From Ferroacidibacillus organovorans (lineage in GTDB: Bacteria; Bacillota; Bacilli; Alicyclobacillales; SLC66), in assembly GCF_001642725.1 (NCBI RefSeq), contig NZ_LSUQ01000016.1:1-52641 (forward strand): DNA of 52,641 bases, read 5' to 3'. The position numbers and the translations under genes were made by a program. Positions 25,574 to 35,883 of this stretch are shown piece after piece. Each line of letters opens with the position of its first letter. Position 1 is the first letter of the stretch. The notes below the pieces were generated by a model. The model saw only the letters and a list, made by a program, of their open reading frames with translations. It ran no database searches and was not told the origin of the DNA.

Positions 25574-26392
25574 TCACTGCGCGATGTTACGCAAAAAGAA
25601 ATCGAGTGTTGTCGCAAAGGCGTGGCGCGCTGCGTCACTGTGATAGCTCGCGCGCGTATCATTAAAAAAGGCGTGCTGCGCACCTTCGTATACATGGGAT
25701 TCAAACGGTCTTGAAACGTCTCTCATCGCGGCAGTAAACGCTTTAACACCGTCTGTAATGCGCGGGTCGAGGCTTCCATAAAAGCCGATGATCGGGCAGC
25801 TTCCTTGCGCGACATTGTCGGCCGTCGGAGACGTACCGTAAAAGACGGCGGCACCCTGTAACGCGCTGTCGCGGCAAGCCAAGAGCGCTGAAAGCGCACC
25901 CCCCATGCAGAAGCCAACAGAACCGACCGAACCGTTGCTCACCGCGCAAGCGTCACTGCGCAGGTACGATGTTGTCTCAAGCATCTGATCCATATAGAGC
26001 TCCAAATTGAGTCCAGAGAAGAGTTTGGAAAACGTCTCCTGCACGGTTTCCCGACCTGGAGAAGGCAAGCGATCAAGCGCCTTCTGACGCTCTTCTGCGC
26101 TGTGCCACGCAGTCGACGGGAGCGTGTCTAAAAAGGATTTAACCGCGTCAATTCGCTCGCGCGTCAAGACCTCCGGCCGCTCTCCTTCCACTGCGTACAG
26201 ATCCGGCGCAAACGTCGCGTAGCCCGCCTCAGCAAAACGCGCCGCGACATCCTCAATGTGCGCGTCAACGCCCCAAATCTCCTGAATGATCACAAGCGTC
26301 GGCAGCGGGGTCTGCGCGCGTCGCGGGTATTGAAGCAATCCTGTGTACTTCCCATTCTCCCCGTATACGATCCATTCACTCGTCAATTGCAC
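25574..26392 (-). CDS. Dienelactone hydrolase family protein
   Basis: A 272-residue alpha/beta hydrolase. The triad of the family is visible: Cys in GSVGFCMGGALSALL (about residue 163), Asp in YGSLDPRITDG and His in YEGAQHAFFNDTR. LVIIQEIWGVDAHIEDVAARFAEAGYATFAPDLY is the characteristic N-terminal block. The family hydrolyses dienelactones or related esters; the physiological substrate here is unknown. GTG start with CAGGAGGG eight bases upstream. It begins 17 bases after the malic enzyme stop in the same direction, so it is probably cotranscribed, and it ends at a terminator. Confidence 0.87.
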   Translation of the reverse strand: MQLTSEWIVYGENGKYTGLLQYPRRAQTPLPTLVIIQEIWGVDAHIEDVAARFAEAGYATFAPDLYAVEGERPEVLTRERIDAVKSFLDTLPSTAWHSAEERQKALDRLPSPGRETVQETFSKLFSGLNLELYMDQMLETTSYLRSDACAVSNGSVGSVGFCMGGALSALLACRDSALQGAAVFYGTSPTADNVAQGSCPIIGFYGSLDPRITDGVKAFTAAMRDVSRPFESHVYEGAQHAFFNDTRASYHSDAARHAFATTLDFFLRNIAQ

Positions 26393-26409
26393 CTTGGCGC
26401 CCTCCTGGG

Positions 26410-27846
26410 TTAGGACTGTGAAGCGTAGCTCCCATCGAGTCGCTCCCTGCGCGCGACCCCACTCGCGATGGCTGCCTCAACCACCGCACGACTGACAGCT
26501 TTTGCCACACGCTTGTTAAAGACGCTCGGAATGATGTAATTCTCATTCAGTTCATCCTCTGTCACAATCGCCGCAATCGCGCGCGCTGCCGCCAGTTTCA
26601 TCGGTTCGTTGATCTCCGCTGCCCGGCAGTCGAGCGCACCTCGAAAAATCCCTGGGAAGCACAACACGTTGTTGATCTGATTCGGATAATCCGAGCGACC
26701 TGTCGCCATGACGCGCACAAACGGCTCAGCGACTTCCGGCTCAATTTCCGGCATCGGGTTCGCCATCGCAAACACGATGGGGTCGCGGTTCATCATCTTC
26801 AAGTGATCGACCGTCAAGACACCTGGCCCCGAAAGGCCAATAAATACGTCTGCGTCGCGAATCGCGTCAGCTAGACTGCCCGTCACACCTGCCGCGTTGG
26901 TATTTTTTGCATACCAATCCCAAGCGACATTGTCATACTCATTCTTGTTCGAGATGATCCCATTTCGATCGACGCCAACAATGTTCGTCACACCGGCGGC
27001 AATCAGCATTTTCGTGCAGGCGACACCCGCTGCGCCAATGCCTGTCACGACGACGCGCACTGCTTCGATCGGTTTCTGAACGATTTTGATCGCGTTTAAG
27101 AACCCGGCCAAAAGGACGACGGCCGTGCCGTGCTGGTCATCGTGGAATACAGGAATATCAAGTTCATCGCGCAAGCGATCCTCAATCTCAAAACAGCGCG
27201 GCGAACCGATATCTTCAAGGTTGATTCCGCCAAAAACGGGGGCGATGGCGCGCACGATGCGAATGATCTCTTCCGTATCTTTGGTGTCAAGACAAATGGG
27301 AAACGCATCCACGTCAGCAAACTGTTTAAAGAGCATCGCCTTACCTTCCATGACAGGAACAGACGCCGCGGCGCCGATGTCGCCGAGTCCGAGAACGGCC
27401 GTGCCGTCGGTCACGATGGCCACGGTGTTGCGTTTGATCGTTAGCGTGTACGCCTTTTGCGGGTCAGCGTGAATCGCCTGACACACGCGCGCGACATCCG
27501 GTGTGTAGACCCGCGAGAGGTCGTCACGGTTTTTGACGGGCGACTTCGCCTGAATCTCAATCTTACCACCGAGGTGCAGGAGAAAGGTACGATCCGATAC
27601 GTTGACCACTTTTACTCCGGGAAGTGCGTGAAGTTCTTTTACAATTTGTTCACCGTGCGCGCGATCAAACGCCTGCACCGTCATGTCGCGAACCGCAGTC
27701 GTTTTCGTCGCTGAAATCAGGTCAACCGCGACAATATCTCCGCCATTTTCACCAATCGTTTTGGCCAATTGACCAAATGTAGCGATTGAATTCTCAAGTT
27801 CCAGGCGCAAAATCAGGCTCGTTCCCGCAGTGTGCTGAACACTCAT
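26410..27846 (-). CDS. Malic enzyme with N-terminal ACT domain
   Basis: Oxidative decarboxylation of malate to pyruvate and CO2 with NAD(P). Residues 1-85 form an ACT-like domain (LILRLELENSIATFGQLAKTIGENGGDIVAVDLI). The catalytic part has RVYTPDVARVCQAI, the lysine region TIKRNTVAIVTDGTAVLGLGDIG, the metal-binding INLEDIGSPRCFEIE and FHDDQHGTA, and the Rossmann motif VTGIGAAGVA. This is the Bacillus YtsJ/MalS type, 478 residues. An ATG at 27846 with AAGGGAGA is used. Located before the PDH block, whose substrate it produces; a 120-base gap separates it from lpdA, so joint transcription is possible but not shown. Confidence 0.93.
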   Translation of the reverse strand: MSVQHTAGTSLILRLELENSIATFGQLAKTIGENGGDIVAVDLISATKTTAVRDMTVQAFDRAHGEQIVKELHALPGVKVVNVSDRTFLLHLGGKIEIQAKSPVKNRDDLSRVYTPDVARVCQAIHADPQKAYTLTIKRNTVAIVTDGTAVLGLGDIGAAASVPVMEGKAMLFKQFADVDAFPICLDTKDTEEIIRIVRAIAPVFGGINLEDIGSPRCFEIEDRLRDELDIPVFHDDQHGTAVVLLAGFLNAIKIVQKPIEAVRVVVTGIGAAGVACTKMLIAAGVTNIVGVDRNGIISNKNEYDNVAWDWYAKNTNAAGVTGSLADAIRDADVFIGLSGPGVLTVDHLKMMNRDPIVFAMANPMPEIEPEVAEPFVRVMATGRSDYPNQINNVLCFPGIFRGALDCRAAEINEPMKLAAARAIAAIVTEDELNENYIIPSVFNKRVAKAVSRAVVEAAIASGVARRERLDGSYASQS

Positions 27847-27968
27847 GCATATCTCCCTTTCCCGCCGAACAACCTGCATGTGAATCTCCTACTAAGAGTG
27901 CATGCGTAGCGCCATTCCCACCGCGAGGTTACAGTCTATCAACCGTGTTATAAGACATTAGCAAAAAA

Positions 27969-29378
27969 TTAGCGCACAACCACGTGAATCGGCGATCCGA
28001 CCGCAACTTCTGCCGACTCCATCACCATCTCGCCAAGCGTCGGGTGCGCGTGAATCGTGAGCGCAACATCTTCGAGCGTCGCGCCGAGTTCAATGGCGAG
28101 CGCCAGCTCCGCAATCAGGTTAGAAGCCTCCGTTCCAATCACTTGCGCACCAAGTAACAATCCACTCTGTTTATCGGCAATCAGTTTGACGAACCCTTCG
28201 TCAGCATTCAGCGCGACGGCGCGGCCGTTTGCCGCATACGGAAAACGGCCGACGGAGACATCCCTGTTTTCTGCTTTCGCATCCGTCTCACTGAGTCCGA
28301 CCGTCGCAATCTCCGGATCAGAGAATACGACAGCAGGGATGCAGCGATAGTCGACGGCACTCTCGTGACCTGCAATCACTTCTGCCGCAACCTTTCCTTC
28401 ATACGAAGCTTTGTGCGCGAGCGCGGCACCCGGAACGATGTCCCCGATCGCATAAATGTTCGGTATGTTTGTACGGCATTTTTCGTCTACATCGATTAAC
28501 CCTTTATCCGTCAACTTGACTCCGATCGTGTCGAGACCGAGCTCTTCCGTATTCGGGCGACGCCCAACGGTAACAAGTACAAACGAGGCGCGAACGGTGT
28601 GCGTCTCTTCACCAAGCGCATACGTGAGCGTCACGCCCGTTTCATCTTCCTCAACACTTTTCGCCATCGCCTTTGTCACGACGTTTACGTTATACTTCTT
28701 CAAGTTTCGCTGAACAAGGCGTGACAATTGTGGTTCAAACAGTGGCAAAATCGAATCCGTGCCTTCCAGGATCGTCACGTTCGCACCAAATTTCGCGAAT
28801 GTTTGTCCGAGTTCAATGCCGATGTACCCACCGCCAATCACGATCAAGCTCTCCGGAACTTGGTCGAGCGAGAGTGCCTCATCCGATGAGATGACCCGTT
28901 TTGAAAAGGGAATTGAGCGCAGTTCGATCGGCCGCGACCCCGTCGCGATAATGCAGTGATTAAAGCGATAACTGTGTCCTTCTGTCTCCGTCATGACACG
29001 CGCTTCATCAGGTTTTGAAAAAAAGACTTCACCCTGAATCACATTGACCTTATTACCTTTGAGCAGCGTTTTTACGCCGCCCGTCATTTTATCAACCACA
29101 CTCTGCTTCCACGCCTGAACCTTTGTATAATCAAGCTTCGCCGTGGTTTCAATTCCCGGATAGGGTGATGCGCTTGCCGCCTCGTAGTGGTGCGCCGCAG
29201 AAATGAGTGCCTTTGAGGGGATACATCCGCGATTGAGGCATACACCGCCAAGATCCGCCTTGTCGACTACAGTGACCGTCTTTCCCAACTGAGCGGCGCG
29301 AATGGCGGCCACATAGCCGCCAGGTCCCGCACCGATAACCAATACGTCGACTTCCTCTGTCAATTCTCCGACAACCAT
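27969..29378 (-). CDS. lpdA: Dihydrolipoyl dehydrogenase (E3)
   Basis: The flavoprotein that reoxidises dihydrolipoamide in the pyruvate dehydrogenase complex, 469 residues. FAD-binding GAGPGGYVAAIRAAQLG, redox-active disulfide GGVCLNRGCIPSK, NAD-binding GGGYIGIELGQTFAKFG, ATGSRP, the second FAD site NIYAIGDI and the catalytic His-Glu pair in HAHPTLGEMVMESAE are all intact. It starts three bases after the pdhC stop with a GGAGGTG leader. Confidence 0.97.
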   Translation of the reverse strand: MVVGELTEEVDVLVIGAGPGGYVAAIRAAQLGKTVTVVDKADLGGVCLNRGCIPSKALISAAHHYEAASASPYPGIETTAKLDYTKVQAWKQSVVDKMTGGVKTLLKGNKVNVIQGEVFFSKPDEARVMTETEGHSYRFNHCIIATGSRPIELRSIPFSKRVISSDEALSLDQVPESLIVIGGGYIGIELGQTFAKFGANVTILEGTDSILPLFEPQLSRLVQRNLKKYNVNVVTKAMAKSVEEDETGVTLTYALGEETHTVRASFVLVTVGRRPNTEELGLDTIGVKLTDKGLIDVDEKCRTNIPNIYAIGDIVPGAALAHKASYEGKVAAEVIAGHESAVDYRCIPAVVFSDPEIATVGLSETDAKAENRDVSVGRFPYAANGRAVALNADEGFVKLIADKQSGLLLGAQVIGTEASNLIAELALAIELGATLEDVALTIHAHPTLGEMVMESAEVAVGSPIHVVVR

Positions 29379-29381
29379 TCC

Positions 29382-30722
29382 TTACACCTCCATCAAAAGC
29401 AAACGGGGATTTTCCAGCAATCGTTTTATCTCATTCATGGTCTGTTGCCCCAAAACGCCGTCAATAATGCGGTGGTCAAAACTGAGTGAGAGCGCCATGA
29501 CATGCGCCGGAACAATCTGTCCCTGTTTGATGACTGGCTTCTCCGTGATTCTGCCAACGCCAAGAATCGCCACTTCCGGGTAGTTAATGATCGGTGTGAA
29601 GAATAGCCCACCCGCCGATCCGATGTTTGTAATCGAGATGGTGCTTCCTTTCATCTCGTTTGGACCGAGCTTTCCTGCGCGACCGCGCGCGGCTAGTTCG
29701 GAGATCTCTTGCGCAATGATCCACATGTTCTTTTGATCTGCGTGGCGGACGACTGGAACCAGTAACCCGCGCTCCGTATCGGTTGCGATGCCGATGTGGT
29801 ATTCCTTTTTCAGGACGAGTTCCTGCCGGTCTTCATCGAGCGTTGCATTGAGCGCGGGATAGCGTCTTATCGCCGCAACCAGCGCTTTCACGATGAACGG
29901 CAAATACGTGATCTTTGTGCCGCGTTCCTGCGCCAAAGGTTTTAATTCCTCGCGCAGTTGAACGAGTTCAGTCACATCCACTTCGTCGAGCACCGTCACG
30001 TGAGGTGCCGTATGCTTTGAGCGCACCATCGCCTGGGCGATCAACTTTCGAATCGTCGTCAGCGGTACGCGTTCTTCCAGCGCCGCACCTTGTCGCGAAG
30101 TCACAGAATCAGACGCAACAGACGCGATTTGCGCCGCTTCTGTCGCGTGCGAAGGATCGATCAGCGCTGCTTCAGCGGATTCGCCTTTTTCGTGGTCACC
30201 CCCCGCAAGAAACCGCTCCACGTCCGCGCGAAGGATCTTTCCGTTTGCTCCCGTTGGAATGACGTTTCCTAAAAAGACGCCAGACTCACGCGCAAACTTG
30301 CGCACAGACGGCGCGGCAAGAATCTCTTGCGATGAAGAACTTTGCTGCGCGGTCACGCCAGTCGCTTGAATAGCCGCAGCGTGTACTGTGGCGTCGGCTG
30401 CAGGCGCCACTTGCGTCGAGGCTTGCACAGGTTCAGCTACGGCTTGTTCCGTCTCGCGAACAGACGATTCTGCAGCGGCTCCCTCGACTTCAAACGTCAG
30501 GATCAAATCACCAACCACAACCGTTGTGCCCGCTTCTACGTTTATCGCAACAACTTTCCCATCAATCGGACTGGGCAATTCAACCATCGACTTGTCATTC
30601 TCAACTTCCGCGATCGGATCATCTTCTTTGACTACGTCTCCTGGTTTTACAATCCATTTTTCAATACGACCTTCGTGCAGTCCCTCACCCAATTCGGGAA
30701 ACCGCAATTCATAGATTGCCAC
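29382..30722 (-). CDS. pdhC: Pyruvate dehydrogenase E2, dihydrolipoamide acetyltransferase
   Basis: The 446-residue core of the complex. A single lipoyl domain (1-80) carries the lipoylated Lys in VENDKSMVELPS (K44). A long Ala/Gln/Ser/Thr-rich linker (about 85-130) leads to the peripheral subunit-binding domain (about 133-170, APSVRKFARESGV). A second linker leads to the catalytic domain with ITYLPFIVKALVAAIRRYP and the active site SFDHRIIDG. GTG start after GAAGGGGGAAGC. Operon order is pdhA-pdhB-pdhC-lpdA with 3- to 15-base spacers. Confidence 0.96.
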   Translation of the reverse strand: MAIYELRFPELGEGLHEGRIEKWIVKPGDVVKEDDPIAEVENDKSMVELPSPIDGKVVAINVEAGTTVVVGDLILTFEVEGAAAESSVRETEQAVAEPVQASTQVAPAADATVHAAAIQATGVTAQQSSSSQEILAAPSVRKFARESGVFLGNVIPTGANGKILRADVERFLAGGDHEKGESAEAALIDPSHATEAAQIASVASDSVTSRQGAALEERVPLTTIRKLIAQAMVRSKHTAPHVTVLDEVDVTELVQLREELKPLAQERGTKITYLPFIVKALVAAIRRYPALNATLDEDRQELVLKKEYHIGIATDTERGLLVPVVRHADQKNMWIIAQEISELAARGRAGKLGPNEMKGSTISITNIGSAGGLFFTPIINYPEVAILGVGRITEKPVIKQGQIVPAHVMALSLSFDHRIIDGVLGQQTMNEIKRLLENPRLLLMEV

Positions 30723-30737
30723 TTCGCTTCCCCCTTC

Positions 30738-31718
30738 TTAAAGTGCGAGTGCCGCTTCAAAACCTGTCAGCACACGCTCCGTGCTGGGAAGCCACTCTTC
30801 TTCAATTTGCGCAAACGGATAGATCGTGTCAGGCGCTGTAATGCGTTTGACCGGTCCTTCAAGATGGTAAATTGCATGCTCATTGATTTGCGCGACAATC
30901 TCCGCCCCTGCGCCAGCCGTGCGCTGTGCCTCTTGCAAAACGACGGCACGGTGCGTTTTTTTAATTGACTCGACAATCGTTTCAATATCAATCGGACTGA
31001 TCGTGCGCAAATCGATGATCTCCGCCTCGACGCCCTTTTGTTTCGACCATTGATCCGCCGCTTTAAGCGCTGTGTGAACCATCGCGCCATAGGCAATAAC
31101 CGTCAGATCTTTGCCGGGACGAACGACGGCCGCTTTTCCGAGTGGCAATGTGTACGCCTCTTCGGGTACTTCCACGCGCATGGAGCGATAGAGCTTCATG
31201 TGCTCCAAAAAAAACACTGGATCATTGTCGCGAATCGCGGAAATGAGCAGACCCTTTGCGTCATACGGATTGGAGGGAATAACCACCTTTAAGCCAGGCG
31301 TTTGCATGAGAAGTCCCTCAAGACTGTCAGCGTGCATCTCCGGCGTCTTTACGCCGCCGCCAAACGGCGCGCGATAGACGATCGGCGATGTGTAGCGTCC
31401 ACCTGAACGAAAGCGCATGCGCGCAGCCTGCCCTGCGATTTCATCCATGGCTTCAAAGACAAACCCGAAAAACTGAATTTCTGCAATCGGGCGAAACCCT
31501 TGCAATGCGAGTCCTGTCGCCAATCCTGCAATACCCGACTCGGCGAGTGGTGTGTCAAACACCCGTTGATCTCCGTACTTTTTTTGCAATCCGTCCGTCG
31601 CTCGAAAAACGCCCCCGCTCTGACCGACGTCCTCTCCGAACAAAAGCACGTTTGAATCGCGCGCAAGCTCATTGTCAAGCGCGCTGGTGACCGCTTGAAT
31701 CATCGTCATCTGTGCCAC
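30738..31718 (-). CDS. pdhB: Pyruvate dehydrogenase E1 beta subunit
   Basis: A 326-residue transketolase-like subunit that completes the thiamine-diphosphate active site with pdhA. Diagnostic runs are [53 protein letters not shown], the R-M-R-F-RSGG pattern and [29 protein letters not shown] start with a GAGGAGGAAAC leader; 13 bases from pdhA. Confidence 0.97.
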   Translation of the reverse strand: MAQMTMIQAVTSALDNELARDSNVLLFGEDVGQSGGVFRATDGLQKKYGDQRVFDTPLAESGIAGLATGLALQGFRPIAEIQFFGFVFEAMDEIAGQAARMRFRSGGRYTSPIVYRAPFGGGVKTPEMHADSLEGLLMQTPGLKVVIPSNPYDAKGLLISAIRDNDPVFFLEHMKLYRSMRVEVPEEAYTLPLGKAAVVRPGKDLTVIAYGAMVHTALKAADQWSKQKGVEAEIIDLRTISPIDIETIVESIKKTHRAVVLQEAQRTAGAGAEIVAQINEHAIYHLEGPVKRITAPDTIYPFAQIEEEWLPSTERVLTGFEAALAL

Positions 31719-31731
31719 GAAAGTTTCCTCC

Positions 31732-32799
<1,068 letters not shown>

Positions 32800-32828
32800 T
32801 CACCCCAACGTCTTCGGATTTTCCATCG

Positions 32829-32857
32829 TGTGAAACAGATGATGATCATAGTATAAT
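32829..32857 (+). promoter_or_regulatory. Possible promoter of the plus-strand esterase
   Basis: A perfect TATAAT (32852-32857) lies 17 bases after a poor -35 TGTGAA (32829-32834), about 40 bases before the esterase start. The -10 alone is convincing. Confidence 0.5.
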
Positions 32858-32903
32858 ACAGTTCAGGTAATCTTGCGAATATCTTTTTAAAGGCGTGAGG
32901 AAA

Positions 32904-33626
32904 ATGGCTCAAAATGACGGATTGGCAAGGAAAGTGGTCTCGCACACCATCACCAGTCAAGCGTTAAACGAAGCGCGTGATTTGAAGGTTTACATTCCAC
33001 CAGATGGAGAGGATACAAAACACCCCATCCTTTACTGCCACGATGGACGGGAATTTTTTACACACGGGAGAATTGCAACCATTGCGCATCGCCTGATCAC
33101 AAGCGGACAACTCCAGCCGATGTACATCGTGGGGATGGCGGTCAACCCCGCTCATCGAACAGACGACTATGCGTATCACGGGGTGCGTAGCGCTGCGTAT
33201 GGTGAGTTTGTCCTAAACGAATGCGTTCCTTTCATCGAAAATCTCTACGCAATCGATCAGACATCCCGCTATATGGCAGGTGTCTCACTCGGTGCCGCAG
33301 CCACTTTGCGCATTGTCGCGCACGACGATGAAGCATTTACCAAAATGTTGCTTTTTTCAGGGGCGTTTTACGAAGACGTCCTTCGCGCAATCGATCGCAA
33401 TGCGCTCCTTTTATCATCCGGAGCGTACTGGATGTGTGTCGGGGAGCAAGAGACTGAGGTAAAGACGCCGACAGGAACATACGACTTCCTTGAGGCCAGC
33501 CGCGTCGCCGCGTCGCGTCTGCGGGCGCAAGGCGCAAACGTGACGTATCGCGAGGCGCCCGGTCAGCATTTGTGGGGATTCTGGCAATCCCAGTTGCCAG
33601 ACGCACTCACCTGGCTAAACAAATAA
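32904..33626 (+). CDS. Esterase of the alpha/beta-hydrolase fold (PF00756 type)
   Basis: A 240-residue cytoplasmic putative esterase. HPILYCHDGREFF opens the fold, the nucleophile is Ser in MAGVSLGAAATLR, and a C-terminal His in EAPGQHLWGFW is the likely general base. It is related in layout to the esterase at 15259 (PVLYMHDGR, AGVSLGG), so the window holds two paralogues. The ATG at 32904 is preferred to a GTG nine bases earlier, which abuts the AAAGG site. It is a single-gene unit between divergent pdhA and convergent oxidoreductase genes. Substrate unknown. Confidence 0.75.
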   Translation: MAQNDGLARKVVSHTITSQALNEARDLKVYIPPDGEDTKHPILYCHDGREFFTHGRIATIAHRLITSGQLQPMYIVGMAVNPAHRTDDYAYHGVRSAAYGEFVLNECVPFIENLYAIDQTSRYMAGVSLGAAATLRIVAHDDEAFTKMLLFSGAFYEDVLRAIDRNALLLSSGAYWMCVGEQETEVKTPTGTYDFLEASRVAASRLRAQGANVTYREAPGQHLWGFWQSQLPDALTWLNK

Positions 33627-33689
33627 GCAGGAGGCGCGGACAGCAAGTTTTTTTGCGCCGCGCCAGAGCGATCCCCTCTCGCGATCTTC

Positions 33690-34694
33690 CTAGATCTCTG
33701 AGACTTGCACCAATTGTTTACCGATGTTATCCCCGCGAAACAATCCAAGAAACGCGTCCACCGCGTGTTCGAGGCCTTGCACGATCGTCTCTCTGTTTTT
33801 GAGCTGCCCTTCCCGGTACCACGTCGCCAGTTCACGCAGCGCCTCGTCGTGACAATGCGCGTAGTCATTCACGATGAACCCTTTCATGAGCGCGCTGCGA
33901 ATCAACAGGAGTGTCTGCGGACGCGGGCCAAGATCAGGTTTCTCCAGATTGTACTCTGCGATCCGTCCGCACAGAATGATGCGCGCCCCTTTGTTTATCA
34001 GCAGCAAGACATCATCGCTAATGGAACCGCCCACGTTGTCAAAATAGACGTCAACGCCATCCTTGCACACCCGCCTAAGTGCGTCGCGCATCGAGGATTC
34101 CGTTTTATAATTGATCGTTTCATCAAACCCACACACGTTTTTGAGATACTCGTTTTTCTCATCACTACCGGCGATCCCAACGACGCGGCACCCTTTTAAC
34201 TTGGCGATCTGTCCAACCAGCATGCCAACCGCACCCGCCGCGCCAGAGACGACAACCGTTTCTCCCGCTTTTGGCTCGCCAATCTTTAAAAGGCCGCAAT
34301 ACGCGGTGAGTCCCGGCATGCCAAGGACGCCAAGCGCCGTGCTCGGCGGCGCAAGTGACGGATCAAGTTTGCGCAGGTGTTTGCCATTCACGCGTGAATA
34401 GTCTTGCCAACCGAGCATGCCAAGAACCATGTCACCTTCTTCAAACGCATTGTGACGTGATGCCACGACGCGACCGACAACACCTCCCTGCAAAACCTCG
34501 TCGAGCGCAAACGGCGGAACGTAGGATTTGGTGTCATTCATCCGCCCGCGCATATAGGGGTCGACGGATAGATAGACTGTTCGCACAACCACCTCGCCCT
34601 CGCTCGGTGTCGGTATTGCCTCTTCACGCCATGCAAATGAATCCTCTTGCGGCAAGCCTTTGGGGCGTTTTGCGAGCACCACTTGTCGATTCAT
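33690..34694 (-). CDS. NADP-dependent oxidoreductase, zinc-independent MDR family
   Basis: A 334-residue medium-chain reductase like Bacillus YfmJ and the prostaglandin/leukotriene reductases, which reduce activated enone double bonds with NADPH. The N-terminus LAKRPKGLPQEDSF, SVDPYMRGRM, LGMPGLTAYCGLLKIGEPKAGETVVVSGAAGAVGMLVGQIAKLKG (dinucleotide-binding) and YFDNVGG are the family blocks. No zinc-binding cysteine cluster is present. ATG start. It is a single gene between two plus-strand units. Confidence 0.92.
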   Translation of the reverse strand: MNRQVVLAKRPKGLPQEDSFAWREEAIPTPSEGEVVVRTVYLSVDPYMRGRMNDTKSYVPPFALDEVLQGGVVGRVVASRHNAFEEGDMVLGMLGWQDYSRVNGKHLRKLDPSLAPPSTALGVLGMPGLTAYCGLLKIGEPKAGETVVVSGAAGAVGMLVGQIAKLKGCRVVGIAGSDEKNEYLKNVCGFDETINYKTESSMRDALRRVCKDGVDVYFDNVGGSISDDVLLLINKGARIILCGRIAEYNLEKPDLGPRPQTLLLIRSALMKGFIVNDYAHCHDEALRELATWYREGQLKNRETIVQGLEHAVDAFLGLFRGDNIGKQLVQVSEI

Positions 34695-34792
34695 GACTGT
34701 ATCGAATGCCTCCTTCGTTCACGATCTAGCCATCGCTTACGTGACCCACTATACTACATGTCATAACGAAGTGAATCTTAGGAGTGAGTACA

Positions 34793-35704
34793 TTGAAACG
34801 TATCATGCGACACAACGAAATCCCCTTGGTCTCCACGTTCTCCATCGTCGCTTACGATGAAGCGACCGCCGAGATCGGCGTTGCCGTCCAATCGAAATTT
34901 TTGGCCGTTGGCGCAGTGGTTCCATCTGCCAATGCAGATGCGGGCGCCATCGCCACACAGTCATTTGCCAACACATCGTTTGGCCCCCGCGGCCTCGCCG
35001 CGTTAAAGCTTGGAAACTCGCCTGCTGACGTACTCGCGGATCTCCTGCGCGATGACCCCGCGCGCGAATTGCGGCAGGTTGGGATCGTGAATGCCCGCGG
35101 GCAAAGCGCGACATTCACAGGAAAAGACTGTTTTCCGTATGCGGGTGGCATTGCTGAACACGGATTCGCAGCACAAGGCAACACCCTTCACGGCCCTGGC
35201 GTCGTCGAGGCTATCGCCGAATCGTTTCGCGCCTCAAAAGGACCACTCTCCGAACGATTGATCGCAGCACTTGCGGCGGGCCAAGAGGCGGGCGGAGATC
35301 GACGCGGCATGCAATCTGCGTCGCTATTGATTGTAAAAGAAAACGGTGGATACGGCGGATTTAATGATCGCGCGATCGATCTGCGCGTTGACGATCACGA
35401 TCAGCCCATCGCCGAACTCGCGCGCCTGCTCACACTGCACAGACTCTATTTCGAACGGACACGCGAAGAAGACCGTCTCCCACTCACAGGAGAACACCTG
35501 GAGGAAGTGATCGTCACACTGTGCGCCCTAGGATACCTCCCTGCCGGAGACCACGACATGGACGCAGTAAAAAAAGCGCTGTTCTCCTACATCGGCACCG
35601 AAAACTTTGACGAGCGCTGGTGTGAAGATGCAATCATTGATCGCAAGGTGCTTGAATTCATGAAAAATCAGATGGCCACTCAAAATAACAGATCTCATGC
35701 ATAG
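34793..35704 (+). CDS. DUF1028 family protein (Ntn-hydrolase-like)
   Basis: A 303-residue protein. TFSIVAYDEATAEIGVAVQSKFLAVGAVVPSANADAGAIATQSFAN is the signature of DUF1028, a family with an Ntn-hydrolase-type fold; NTLHGPGVVEAIAESF, AAGQEAGGDRRGMQSASLLIV and DLRVDDHDQPIAELARLL follow. A C-terminal 75 residues (EEVIVTLCALGYLPAGD onward) form a peptidoglycan-binding-like helical tail seen in some members. Function is unproven. The TTG at 34793 lies eight bases after TTAGGAG and is preferred to a GTG at 34784 that touches it. Confidence 0.83.
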   Translation: MKRIMRHNEIPLVSTFSIVAYDEATAEIGVAVQSKFLAVGAVVPSANADAGAIATQSFANTSFGPRGLAALKLGNSPADVLADLLRDDPARELRQVGIVNARGQSATFTGKDCFPYAGGIAEHGFAAQGNTLHGPGVVEAIAESFRASKGPLSERLIAALAAGQEAGGDRRGMQSASLLIVKENGGYGGFNDRAIDLRVDDHDQPIAELARLLTLHRLYFERTREEDRLPLTGEHLEEVIVTLCALGYLPAGDHDMDAVKKALFSYIGTENFDERWCEDAIIDRKVLEFMKNQMATQNNRSHA

Positions 35705-35883
35705 GACAGATTCTCGCAAAAAAGATGTAAAATTGTAGGATGAAATGGTAAGATGATCTAAGATTCGTTTGATTTTCAGAGCTTAGACCGTTTACCGACA
35801 GCCAAGAATTTATCATCCCCTACACGTATATACATGAGGCTCGAATTACAAGAAAACTTCTGATTCGGAAAGCGTGATCCCCT

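Noticed and set aside
33627-33689. Terminator between the esterase and the oxidoreductase
   Set aside because: GGCGCGG/CCGCGCC can pair, but the T-run lies in the loop and not after the stem.
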